Positions 7,745 to 15,095 of a stretch of DNA of 35,156 nucleotides are shown in pieces. The notes beneath the pieces were generated by a model, which worked only from the letters and a program-made list of their open reading frames with translations, was not told where the DNA came from and did no database searches. The DNA is from Dehalococcoidia bacterium. GTDB taxonomy: Bacteria > Chloroflexota > Dehalococcoidia > UBA2979. The position numbers were made by a program, and so were the translations under genes. The stretch is taken from contig JADLFF010000097.1 in the NCBI GenBank assembly GCA_020845735.1, forward strand, positions 1 through 35,156. Reading direction: 5' to 3'. Position 1 is the first letter of the stretch, and each line of letters opens with the position of its first letter.

Positions 7745-8554
7745 ATGGGGGACGACTCGACCATCGACGCGCGCGAGCGCGCCCGCACCTGGGCGCTCGC
7801 CCTCCTCGACGACACACCCTGGCCCGAGACGCGCACACGGGCGGCCCTCCTCCTTGCGGGGCCGCCTGTTGCCTCGTGGGTGACCCCGGCGCACATCGAG
7901 GGGGGCCAACCCTCGGCGTGGCTGGTCGTCGACCGCATCGACGTGCGTGCGCTGCCTCCGGCGCAGCGCGAACCCCTCGCAAAGGACGGCGTGTACCTCC
8001 AGTCGACGCCGCGCGGCGAGCTCGTCGCGATCGTCTTCGAGGCACTCGAGCTGGTTCTCGATGGCGTCGGGCGGCGCTCGCTCGAGGCGCGATGGACCCT
8101 GGCCCACGCTGAGGCCCTCCACGATCCCCTGCACCGTCACGAGCAGCTCCGCCGCGCCGCCGCGGTGCTCCCCCGTGACGGCGAGGAGCGCGCGTTCCGT
8201 CCCCTCTACGTGCAGCTCGCCGAGGCGATCCGCGGCCTCGGTACCGGCACGCTGCCCGCCGCCGGCGAGGCCGCTGCGGCCGCGTGCCGTCTCGTCGGCG
8301 TCCTCGAGGAGGGGATGCACGCCCCGGTCGAATGGCTGGCCAGCGACGCCGCCGAGACCGACCTCGGGCGACGCTTGCGCATCTGGCTCGACGACCTGGC
8401 GGCCGCCGCGCACGGGGACGACGGCGCGAGGCGTCGCGCACTCGCGGCGGGTGACGGCGTCCTCCGCACGTTCGCGGAGCCGATTCGCCAGCGCATCGGT
8501 CAGACCCCCTGGCTCACCTCGCCGCTGGCGTACGCCATGCGCCCCCCGCGCTGA
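7745..8554 (+). CDS. Hypothetical protein, 269 residues
   Basis: The protein is soluble and alpha/beta. The first half has strands such as SAWLVVDRIDVRAL and GVYLQSTPRGELVAIVFEAL. The second half is Ala/Arg/Leu-rich and helical (for example ALHDPLHRHEQLRRAAAVL). A combination of a short N-terminal mixed domain followed by helices with a D-P-x6-L-R pattern is seen in some nucleotidyltransferase-plus-helical-bundle proteins, but the catalytic GS-x-D motif is not visible, so I do not assign that function. It starts at ATG 7745 and runs in the same direction as both neighbours. Confidence 0.6.
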   Translation: MGDDSTIDARERARTWALALLDDTPWPETRTRAALLLAGPPVASWVTPAHIEGGQPSAWLVVDRIDVRALPPAQREPLAKDGVYLQSTPRGELVAIVFEALELVLDGVGRRSLEARWTLAHAEALHDPLHRHEQLRRAAAVLPRDGEERAFRPLYVQLAEAIRGLGTGTLPAAGEAAAAACRLVGVLEEGMHAPVEWLASDAAETDLGRRLRIWLDDLAAAAHGDDGARRRALAAGDGVLRTFAEPIRQRIGQTPWLTSPLAYAMRPPR

Positions 8555-8569
8555 CCGTCACGCCTCGAG

Positions 8570-9766
8570 GTGGACGCTGAGGTCATCGGCTGGTTGCGCT
8601 CCGAGGAGGGGCGCACCGCGACGGTGTCCGCTCGTGCGCGCCTCGCCGAGGGCGCCTCGGAGCTGAGCGTCGGCGCCGCGCTCCGCAGCCGCCTCACGGT
8701 GGACCAGTCTCGAGGGGTGATGGCGCTCCTCGAGGGGCGGCGCGTGGCGGCAGGCAAGTTCGAGGATGCGGAGCGGCTCTTCCTCGACCGTGCGGCCGCC
8801 GAGCAGGCCTCCCCCGCCGAGGTGGCGCGCTACACCGCGTCCCGCCTCGCAGCGGCCGTGGGGCGTGGCCGCGTTGCCGACCTGGGTTGTGGCGCGGGCG
8901 CCGACACGCTCGCGCTGGCCGAGCGCCTCGAGGTGATCGCCGTCGACCTCGACCCGGCCCGCCTCGCGATGCTGGAGGCGAACGCCGCAGCGCGCGATGT
9001 TACGTCGCGTGTCTCCGTTGCCTGCGCGGACCTCGTGGAGTGGGTGCCGCCCGCCGAGGTCCGCGCCGCCTGGCTGGACCCCTCGCGACGCGACTCGAGC
9101 GGACGCCGTCTCGACCCGCGGCGCTGGACGCCGCCGCTGGATGTCGCCATCGAGGTGGCACGCCGCTTTGCGGTCGCGGGCATCAAGCTCGCTCCCGGCA
9201 TCGACGTGGCCGCGCTGCCCGCGGAGGCCGAGGTGGAGTTCGTCTCCCTCGAGGGGCGGCTGGTCGAGGCCGTTCTCTGGCTGGGCGCCGGCTTCGAGGC
9301 GGGCGTCGTGCGGGCGACCGCCCTGCCCTCGGAGGCGACGCTTGCGCGGCGGCGGCACGAGGCGGATGTGGCTGCCGATGTCCGCCCGCCGGGGGCGTAC
9401 CTCTACGACCTCGATCCTGGTGTCGGGCGAGCGGGGCTGGTGCGGCGGCTGGCGCGGGACCTCGAGGCGTGGCAGCTGTCCGAGGAGGTGTCGTACCTGT
9501 CCGCGGACGTCCCGCGCAGCACGCCCTTCGCGAGGCGATTCGCCGTCCTCGGCGTGCGGCCGTTCTCGGAGCGTGGCGCGCGTGATCTGCTTGCCGCTGC
9601 CGGGACGGGTCGCATCGAGGTGATGCGCCGGGGTGCCCCGGTGGACACGAATGCCCTCGAGCGGCTGCTCAACGCGAGGCTGCCGGGAGGCGATCCGGTG
9701 CACACGCTGGCGCTGACGCGCGTGGGGGGACGTCTCACGATGCTGCTCTGTGCCCGCGAGCGTTGA
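8570..9766 (+). CDS. Class I SAM-dependent methyltransferase with C-terminal THUMP-like domain
   Basis: This 398-residue enzyme has an N-terminal helical region (1-95), a Rossmann methyltransferase domain with motif I VADLGCGAGADT (residues 102-113), acidic motif II VIAVDLDP, and LDPSRRDSSGRR (169-180) in the motif IV position. It ends in a THUMP-like module (about 325-398) with the R-x-G-P-V-D...LTRVGG pattern. The family acts as a predicted RNA or nucleotide methyltransferase, and the LDP-S/A-RR motif is a hallmark of it. The substrate is not established from sequence. The start is a GTG at 8570, 15 bases after the upstream gene, with no strong ribosome-binding site. Its stop is directly adjacent to the stop of the convergent CapA-like gene. 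Confidence 0.82.
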   Translation: MDAEVIGWLRSEEGRTATVSARARLAEGASELSVGAALRSRLTVDQSRGVMALLEGRRVAAGKFEDAERLFLDRAAAEQASPAEVARYTASRLAAAVGRGRVADLGCGAGADTLALAERLEVIAVDLDPARLAMLEANAAARDVTSRVSVACADLVEWVPPAEVRAAWLDPSRRDSSGRRLDPRRWTPPLDVAIEVARRFAVAGIKLAPGIDVAALPAEAEVEFVSLEGRLVEAVLWLGAGFEAGVVRATALPSEATLARRRHEADVAADVRPPGAYLYDLDPGVGRAGLVRRLARDLEAWQLSEEVSYLSADVPRSTPFARRFAVLGVRPFSERGARDLLAAAGTGRIEVMRRGAPVDTNALERLLNARLPGGDPVHTLALTRVGGRLTMLLCARER

Positions 9767-10933
9767 CTAGCGAGGCGCGGGCGCCGTCTGCGGCAGCTCG
9801 CGGAGCTGGTCGAGGATGGCCGCGGCCTCGTCGGGAGTCGCGGGGCGCGGCCGGTGCTCGGTCGGGTCCGTGCGCACCGGCGCCACCTCGAGGCGTGGCG
9901 GCGCGCTCCTCGAGAGGGTGATGCGCGCGACGGCCGCCTGGAACGGCCCTTCCCCGAGCATCCGCATGTCGTCGCCGTCGAGGTCAAAGACGAAGTTGCC
10001 GAGGCTGTACACCACCAGCGACCCGTCCATGCGCTCGACGGGCTGCAGGACGTGCGGATGCGCGCCGATCACGAGGCTGGCGCCTGCCTCGACGGCGGCG
10101 CGGGCGAGCTCACGCTGACGCGCCGTCGGCGCCGCGCTGTACTCGGCGCCCCAGTGCGCGAATACCACGACGTAGTCGGCCTCGGTGCACGCGGCCTCGA
10201 CGGTGGTGCGCACGCCCTCGAGGTTAGCGGGAGCCACCCCCGGCCGCCCGATGCCCGCCCAGAGCACCTCGCCAATGTCGTCCACGCCGAGGAAGGCGAC
10301 CCGGGCACCGTTCTCGGCGCGGACCACGACCGGCGCTGCCGCACGCTCGGCATCGAGGCCCGCGCCGAACGCGCGCACACCAGCCTGCTCGAGTGCGCCG
10401 AGGGTGTCCTCGAGGCCCGGTACCCCGAAGTCGGTGGCGTGGTTGTTCGCGAGCGACACGGCATCGAGGCCCGCGAGGCTCAGCGCCGAGGCGAGCTGGG
10501 GCGGCGTCCGAAACGTGTACTGCTTGACGAGGGGTGTCCCGCGCTCGGTGAAGGCGCCCTCCATGTTGCCGACCGTGACGTCGCCCTCGAGGAGGTCACG
10601 CACGCGCTCGAAGGGGTATGTGGGGCCCTGCAGCTCCATCAGCGTCGTGACCCGCCTCGCGAGCATGATGTCCCCGACGGCCACGATCGTGACGTCCGGG
10701 ATCGATGGCGGTGTCGGGACCTCCGTGGCTGCGAGGGGAGTGGCGACCGCCTCGGCAGTGGCCGGGGTGGCCGAGGCGGCGGGCGTACCGCCCTCGCGAG
10801 GCGGCATGACGAATCGCGCGCGCGGCGGCGTGACGCCGCAGGCGACGACGCCCACGGCACCGAGGGCGACGAGCGCCAGCAGCAGGTGCCGGGCGCGCTC
10901 GTTGCCCTCGGTCCGCCGTGTCGCCCGTCGCAC
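9767..10933 (-). CDS. CapA-family lipoprotein (calcineurin-like metallophosphatase fold)
   Basis: This 388-residue protein carries an N-terminal lipoprotein signal (hydrophobic residues 16-31, lipobox ending at C32 in GVVAC), a Pro/Ala/Thr linker, and a PGA_cap domain with VAVGDIMLARRV, GNMEGAFTERG, SLANNHATDFG, VVFAHWGAEY and IGAHPHVLQPVE. These are the expected metal-binding Asp, Asn and His blocks. CapA proteins are linked to poly-gamma-glutamate capsule synthesis, but most solitary homologues have unknown substrates, and no capBC genes are present here. It is anchored on the outer face of the membrane. The start is a GTG at 10933. Its start lies two bases downstream of the hflX stop, so it is probably co-transcribed with hflX. 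Confidence 0.87.
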   Translation of the reverse strand: MRRATRRTEGNERARHLLLALVALGAVGVVACGVTPPRARFVMPPREGGTPAASATPATAEAVATPLAATEVPTPPSIPDVTIVAVGDIMLARRVTTLMELQGPTYPFERVRDLLEGDVTVGNMEGAFTERGTPLVKQYTFRTPPQLASALSLAGLDAVSLANNHATDFGVPGLEDTLGALEQAGVRAFGAGLDAERAAAPVVVRAENGARVAFLGVDDIGEVLWAGIGRPGVAPANLEGVRTTVEAACTEADYVVVFAHWGAEYSAAPTARQRELARAAVEAGASLVIGAHPHVLQPVERMDGSLVVYSLGNFVFDLDGDDMRMLGEGPFQAAVARITLSRSAPPRLEVAPVRTDPTEHRPRPATPDEAAAILDQLRELPQTAPAPR

Positions 10934-10935
10934 GC

Positions 10936-12192
10936 TCAGCCGACCGCGACCGCCGACTCATCGAGGACCTCGCTCGCGATGCGCTGGCGCACTGCGTCGA
11001 TGCCCCACCCGTGCACCGCCGAGGTCAGCAGCGGACCCATGCCTCGGGCTGCGGGATTGGGGAGCTCGATGGCGCGGGCTTCTGCCTCGGTCTCCACGAG
11101 CGTGCCGTCCGGCCGGGCCAGGCCATCGATCTTGTTCAGCACGGTGAGCAGAGGGGCATCGCCCAGCCCGAGGTCATCGAGGGTCTGGAGCACGCTCTCG
11201 GCCTGTGCGGCGGCGTCGGGCGACGTGGCGTCGACGACGTGCACGAGCAGGTCGGCGCTCTCGAGCTCCTCGAGGGTGGCCTTGAACGCCGACACGAGCT
11301 GCGTCGGGAGCTTCTGGATGAAGCCCACCGTGTCGGTCAACAGGAACGCGGCGTCGCTCCCCGGCACACCGATGCGCCTCGTGACCGGGTCGAGCGTCGC
11401 GAACAGCGCGTCCGCGACGAGCACGTCGGCGCCGGCCAGCGCCCGCATCAGTGAGGACTTGCCGGCGTTGGTGTACCCCACGAGGGCGACCACCGGCGTA
11501 CCGGTGCGCTCGCGGCGGCGGCGGTGCAGCGCCCGCTGGCGTCGCACCTGGTCGATGTCACGCTTCAACCTCGAGATCCGCTGGCCGATGAGGCGGCGGT
11601 CGGTCTCGAGCTGGGTCTCGCCGGGACCTCGGGAGCCGATGGCGCCCTCCATCCGCTCGAGGTGCTGCCACTGGCCGCGCAGGCGCGGGAGGAGGTACTC
11701 GTGCTGCGCCAGCTCGACCTGCAGGCTCGCCTCGCGGGTCCTCGCGCGGCTGGCGAAGATATCGAGGATGAGCGCACTGCGGTCGAGCACCTTCACCCCG
11801 AGCGCGTTCTCGAGGCGGAGCTGCTGGGCGGGCGCGAGCTGCTCGTCGAAGATGACGACGCCGTAGTTGGTGTCGCCTCGGGCGGCCTTCACCTCCTCGA
11901 GCTTGCCCTTGCCGATGTACGTCGACGGCTCGGGATGGTCGCGGCGCTGGAGCGTGCGGCCCACCACGAGGGCGCCCGCGGTCCTCGCGAGGCGTGCGAG
12001 CTCGTTCAGCGAGCCCTCGGCGGTCATCGCGCCGTTCTGGCCGTGGTCCAGCCCCACGAGGTAGGCGCGCTCACGCGTCGGAGCGGTGTCGATCAGCCCT
12101 CGCGGGGAGCGTGGCTGCGTCCCGCTCTGGCCGTTCGAGTTGCTGTTGTTGTTGGGGTGCGGTCGTCGCTGAGGAATGGTGGCCTCGGTCAA
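10936..12192 (-). CDS. hflX: GTPase HflX
   Basis: This 418-residue protein is a ribosome-binding GTPase that splits or rescues stalled ribosomes. It has an HflX N-terminal domain (about 43-180), the GSRGPGETQLETDRR linker (187-201), a helical coiled segment, and the G domain with G1 GYTNAGKSS (239-247), switch I LFATLDP, G3 DTVGF (287-291) and G4 NKID (353-356). The first 40 residues are an unusual Asn/Ser/Pro-rich tail (PHPNNNSNSNGQSG). The apparent start is TTG at 12192: an in-frame TGA lies immediately upstream and no ATG or GTG fits before the conserved domain. No ribosome-binding site precedes this TTG. Instead an ideal one serves a 13-codon leader ORF ending ten bases upstream, suggesting translational coupling. 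CapA follows two bases downstream. Confidence 0.92.
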   Translation of the reverse strand: MTEATIPQRRPHPNNNSNSNGQSGTQPRSPRGLIDTAPTRERAYLVGLDHGQNGAMTAEGSLNELARLARTAGALVVGRTLQRRDHPEPSTYIGKGKLEEVKAARGDTNYGVVIFDEQLAPAQQLRLENALGVKVLDRSALILDIFASRARTREASLQVELAQHEYLLPRLRGQWQHLERMEGAIGSRGPGETQLETDRRLIGQRISRLKRDIDQVRRQRALHRRRRERTGTPVVALVGYTNAGKSSLMRALAGADVLVADALFATLDPVTRRIGVPGSDAAFLLTDTVGFIQKLPTQLVSAFKATLEELESADLLVHVVDATSPDAAAQAESVLQTLDDLGLGDAPLLTVLNKIDGLARPDGTLVETEAEARAIELPNPAARGMGPLLTSAVHGWGIDAVRQRIASEVLDESAVAVG

Positions 12193-12202
12193 TCACTGGG
12201 CG

Positions 12203-12244
12203 TCAAGATGCAGTTCGCTCCGTCTCGATACGCCAGTCGACCAT
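12203..12244 (-). CDS. 13-residue leader peptide upstream of hflX
   Basis: ATG at 12244 (minus strand) opens a 13-codon frame, MVDWRIETERTAS, ending in TGA at 12203-12205. AGGAGGT lies six bases before the ATG (12251-12257), the best ribosome-binding site in the window. The frame is not that of hflX, and all three frames are closed between it and the hflX TTG, so it is not simply a frameshifted N-terminus. The stop is ten bases from hflX, close enough for coupling or attenuation control. Confidence 0.55.
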   Translation of the reverse strand: MVDWRIETERTAS

Positions 12245-12268
12245 CGGGGCACCTCCTGTGTGCTCCTC

Positions 12269-12274
12269 ACTATA
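12269..12274 (-). promoter_or_regulatory. hflX: -10 box of the hflX promoter
   Basis: TATAGT on the minus strand (five of six consensus bases) lies 25 bases before the leader-ORF ATG, placing the transcript start near 12262. No good -35 is present, and an inverted repeat occupies that region, which suggests a regulated promoter. Confidence 0.5.
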
Positions 12275-12276
12275 GC

Positions 12277-12294
12277 GCATCGCAGTCGCGATGC
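12277..12294. promoter_or_regulatory. 18-bp inverted repeat overlapping the hflX promoter
   Basis: GCATCGC (12277-12283) and GCGATGC (12288-12294) are perfect reverse complements with a four-base centre. The site starts two bases upstream of the hflX -10 box, covering its spacer and -35 region, the position of a dimeric repressor operator. Confidence 0.45.
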
Positions 12295-12298
12295 CGGA

Positions 12299-12342
12299 CG
12301 CGGCTTCCTCGGTGGCCCGAAGTGACCTTCGGGCAAGCCGCG
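12299..12342. promoter_or_regulatory. Nested inverted repeats over the fdhF-like gene promoter
   Basis: The outer arms CGCGGCTT (12299-12306) and AAGCCGCG (12335-12342) are perfect 8-bp complements. Inside them, CCCGAAG (12316-12322) and CTTCGGG (12327-12333) form a 7-bp repeat with a four-base centre. The structure covers the -35 region and ends one base before the TAGAAT -10 box. Confidence 0.5.
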
Positions 12343-12349
12343 CTAGAAT
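12322..12349 (+). promoter_or_regulatory. Promoter of the molybdopterin oxidoreductase gene, probably leaderless
   Basis: GTGACC (12322-12327), 16 bases and TAGAAT (12344-12349) form a plausible -35/-10 pair. The ATG at 12357 follows the -10 by seven bases without a ribosome-binding site, so the transcript should begin at or next to the start codon. Confidence 0.5.
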
Positions 12350-12356
12350 CGCTGCC

Positions 12357-14537
12357 ATGGCGAAGCCTCGAGTCTCGGCGGCCGGCGGACCGGCGGCCCT
12401 CGGCTATGTGATGCGCAAAGGACGGCAGGTCGGCTACCTCCGGCTGCTCGATCGCCTGCGCCTCGCCAATGCCTGCAAGACGTGCGCCCTCGGCATGGGG
12501 GGGCAGCGCGGCGGGATGGTCAACGAGGCGGGGCACTTCCCCGAGGTCTGCAAGAAGTCGATCCAGGCGCAGGTCGCCGACATGGCCCGCGTCATCCCCG
12601 AGGCGTACTTCCGGCGCAAGTCGATCGCGGATCTCGCGCAGCTCTCCTCGAGGCAGCTCGAGCAGCTGGGACGCCTCGGCTTCCCGTTGCTGGCGGAGTC
12701 CGGCGCCACGCACTTCCGTCGCGCCGGCTGGGACGAGGCGTTCGACCTCATCGAGGAGCGCCTGGGCAACGCCACGCCGGAGGAGGTCTTCTTCTACGCC
12801 TCGGGGCGGTCCAGCAACGAGGCCGCGTTCCTCCTGCAGCTCGTGGCGCGCGCGTTCGGCACGGCCAACATCCACAACTGCTCGTTCTATTGCCACCAGG
12901 CCTCGGGAGTGGCGCTGTCGCAGGTCTACGGCTCCGGCACCGCGTCCGTGACGCTCGAGGACATCGGGCAGACCGACCTCGTCGTGCTCGCGGGTGCGAA
13001 CCCCGCCTCGAACCACCCGAGGCTGATCACGGAGCTGATGAGGCTGCGGCGTCGCGGCGGCAAGGTGATTGTGGTCAACCCGCTGCGCGAGCTCGGGCTG
13101 GTGCGCTTCCGAGTGCCCTCGGACCCGCTGAGCATGGCGCTCGGCTCCGAGATCGCGTCGACGTACCTCCAGCCGCACATCGGCAGCGACGCCGCGCTCT
13201 TCCTCGGGCTGCTCAAGGGGTTGATCGAGACGAACGCCCTCGACCAGGACTACATCGAGGCGCACACGGCGGGCTTCGAGGAGGTGCGCGCGCGAGCGCT
13301 GGCGACCTCCGGGGACGCCATCGTCGAGGCGTGCGGCGTGCCGCGCTCCGAGATCGACGGGGTCGTCCGGCAGCTTGCGCAGGCCCGGCGCGGCATCTTC
13401 CTCTGGGCGATGGGACTCACCCACCACGCGAATGGCGTCGACAACATCGAGGCGCTGGCGAACGTCGCCCTCGCTCGAGGCTGGCTCGGGAGGCCGGGGT
13501 GCGGTCTGCTGCCGCTGCGTGGGCACTCGAACGTGCAGGGTGTGGGCTCGGTGGGGGTGGCGCCCGCCATTCGCGAGGCGTTCGCGCGCAACCTCCAGGC
13601 GCGCTACGGCATCGAGCCCGCGACGCACGACGGCCAGCACACGTACGCCTCGATGGAGGCCGCCGCCGAGGGCCGGGTCCAGGCCGCGCTGCTCCTCGGG
13701 GGGAACCTCTACGGCTCGAACCCGGACAGCGCGTGGGCGGCCGCTGCCCTCCGCGCCATCCCCTTCACCGTGACGATCAGCACCAAGCTCAACGAGGGGC
13801 ACATCCACGGCCGCGGCCAGACCTCGCTGATCCTCCCCGCGCTGGCGCGCGACGAGGAATCCGAGGCGACCACGCAGGAATCGATGTTCAACTACGTGCG
13901 GCTCTCGGCGGGCGGCACCCCGAACGTCCTCGGCGAGATGCGCTCCGAGGTCGCCATCGTCTCCACGATCGCTGAGCGCGTGCTCCCGGAGGGGCGCTTC
14001 GACTGGTCGGAGCTGCGTTCGCACTCGGCGCTGCGCCGGGCGATCAGCGAGACGGTGCCGGGCTACGAGGCGCTGAGCGGCCTCGACGAGGGGCGCGCAG
14101 AGTTCCAGATCCCCGGACGCACCTTCCACGAGCCACGCTTCGCCACGCACGACGGGCGTGCGAACTTCCGCAGCACCGGGCTGCCCTCGTTCACAGTGGC
14201 CGCCGACGAGCTGCGCCTGATGACCGTGCGCAGCGAGGGCCAGTTCAACACCGTGGTCTACGAGGACGCCGACCTCTATCGAGGCAACGAGCGCCGCGAC
14301 GTGATCATGCTGGCGGCCGCGGACGCCGAGGCGCGCGGGCTCGCCGAGGGCGACCGGGCCCGCGTCGAGACCTCGGCGGGCGCGCTCGAGGTCAGCGTCG
14401 CGATCGTCGAGATCCGCGCGGGCAACGCCGCGATGTACTACCCCGAGGCGAATGCGATCGTGCCGCGCGTCCTCGATGACCGCTCGCACACGCCCGCCTT
14501 CAAGTCCGTTCCTGCTCGAGTCACCGCCGCGCACTGA
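12357..14537 (+). CDS. FdhF/YdeP-family molybdopterin oxidoreductase
   Basis: This 726-residue cytoplasmic enzyme belongs to the formate-dehydrogenase-like YdeP branch of the molybdopterin oxidoreductases. N-terminal cysteines C40, C43 (CKTC) and C65 match the reduced iron-sulfur motif of this branch. The molybdenum region reads NCSFYCHQASGVALSQ with C179 as likely metal ligand, followed by GSGTASVTLEDI. Later blocks include AGANPASNHPR, LWAMGLTHHANGVDN, LPLRGHSNVQGVG and a C-terminal molydopterin-binding barrel (about 610-720) with RSEGQFNT and MYYPEANAIVPR. The physiological substrate of YdeP proteins is unsettled; formate is possible. The ATG at 12357 was chosen because it sits directly behind TAGAAT. 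A beta-carbonic anhydrase gene follows 54 bases later, a pairing that fits one-carbon/CO2 chemistry. No fdhD or molybdenum-cofactor gene is in the window. Confidence 0.88.
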   Translation: MAKPRVSAAGGPAALGYVMRKGRQVGYLRLLDRLRLANACKTCALGMGGQRGGMVNEAGHFPEVCKKSIQAQVADMARVIPEAYFRRKSIADLAQLSSRQLEQLGRLGFPLLAESGATHFRRAGWDEAFDLIEERLGNATPEEVFFYASGRSSNEAAFLLQLVARAFGTANIHNCSFYCHQASGVALSQVYGSGTASVTLEDIGQTDLVVLAGANPASNHPRLITELMRLRRRGGKVIVVNPLRELGLVRFRVPSDPLSMALGSEIASTYLQPHIGSDAALFLGLLKGLIETNALDQDYIEAHTAGFEEVRARALATSGDAIVEACGVPRSEIDGVVRQLAQARRGIFLWAMGLTHHANGVDNIEALANVALARGWLGRPGCGLLPLRGHSNVQGVGSVGVAPAIREAFARNLQARYGIEPATHDGQHTYASMEAAAEGRVQAALLLGGNLYGSNPDSAWAAAALRAIPFTVTISTKLNEGHIHGRGQTSLILPALARDEESEATTQESMFNYVRLSAGGTPNVLGEMRSEVAIVSTIAERVLPEGRFDWSELRSHSALRRAISETVPGYEALSGLDEGRAEFQIPGRTFHEPRFATHDGRANFRSTGLPSFTVAADELRLMTVRSEGQFNTVVYEDADLYRGNERRDVIMLAAADAEARGLAEGDRARVETSAGALEVSVAIVEIRAGNAAMYYPEANAIVPRVLDDRSHTPAFKSVPARVTAAH

Positions 14538-14591
14538 CCGGTTGCGCGGGGCTGCAATGCAACGCGACGAAACGCAATGAAACGAGGATCG

Positions 14592-15086
14592 ATGACGCTC
14601 ATCGAGGAGCTGCTCGCGGCCAATGAGGCCTATCGCGCCGACTTTAACGCCTCGGACCTGCAGGTGCGGCCGGTGCGCCACCTCGCGGTCCTGACCTGCA
14701 TGGACTCGAGGTACACGGCGCAGGGGGTGATGGGGTTCGCCCTCGGGGATGTGCACGTGATCCGGAACGCCGGGGGCCGCGTCACCGACGACGCCATCCG
14801 CTCGCTCGCGCTGTCCGCGGCGCTCCTCGGGACGCGCGGCTGCATCGTCGTGCACCACTCGAACTGTGGGCTCTACGGCAAGACTAACGAGGAGCTGCGG
14901 CAGGCCGTCCTCGAGTACAGCGGCGCGCGGTCGGACATCGACTTCGCGCCGTTCGGCAACCTCGAGGAGAGCGTGCGCGAGGACGTGCTGCGCCTGCGCG
15001 CGCGCCTCGAGTTCCCCTCGGACTACGAGGTGGTGGGCTTCACCTACGACGTCGAGACGGGCCGCCTCGCGCACATCGACGTGTAG
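14592..15086 (+). CDS. Beta-class carbonic anhydrase
   Basis: This 164-residue enzyme interconverts CO2 and bicarbonate in the cytoplasm. The zinc ligands are C36 in TCMDSR, H89 and C92 in HHSNCG, and D38/R40 form the catalytic dyad. GDVHVIRNAGGRVTDDAIRS is the conserved substrate-side segment. It is short and of the subclass found in actinobacteria and related groups. I prefer the ATG at 14592 over 14577 because GAGG lies about seven bases before it. The gene follows the YdeP-type oxidoreductase in the same direction and may be co-transcribed, hydrating CO2 made by that enzyme; this link is inferred. The stop is ten bases from the convergent flavoprotein gene. Confidence 0.92.
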   Translation: MTLIEELLAANEAYRADFNASDLQVRPVRHLAVLTCMDSRYTAQGVMGFALGDVHVIRNAGGRVTDDAIRSLALSAALLGTRGCIVVHHSNCGLYGKTNEELRQAVLEYSGARSDIDFAPFGNLEESVREDVLRLRARLEFPSDYEVVGFTYDVETGRLAHIDV

Positions 15087-15095
15087 CCCCGAGGT

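Noticed and set aside
9767..10933. Capsule (poly-gamma-glutamate) synthesis locus
   Set aside because: Only a CapA-like lipoprotein is present; capB, capC and capE homologues are absent.
14553..14591. Short imperfect repeats (GCAATGCAACGCGACGAAACG and similar) before the carbonic anhydrase
   Set aside because: Too short and irregular for a CRISPR or satellite; probably simple A/C/G-rich leader sequence.
12270..15074. A 934-codon open frame antisense to the molybdoenzyme and carbonic anhydrase genes, and other long antisense frames (480-1871 minus, 5792-7315 plus, 32474-34585 minus)
   Set aside because: Stop codons are rare in all frames of such GC-rich DNA. These frames are Arg/Gly/His-rich, show no domain, and lie opposite genes with clear conserved motifs.
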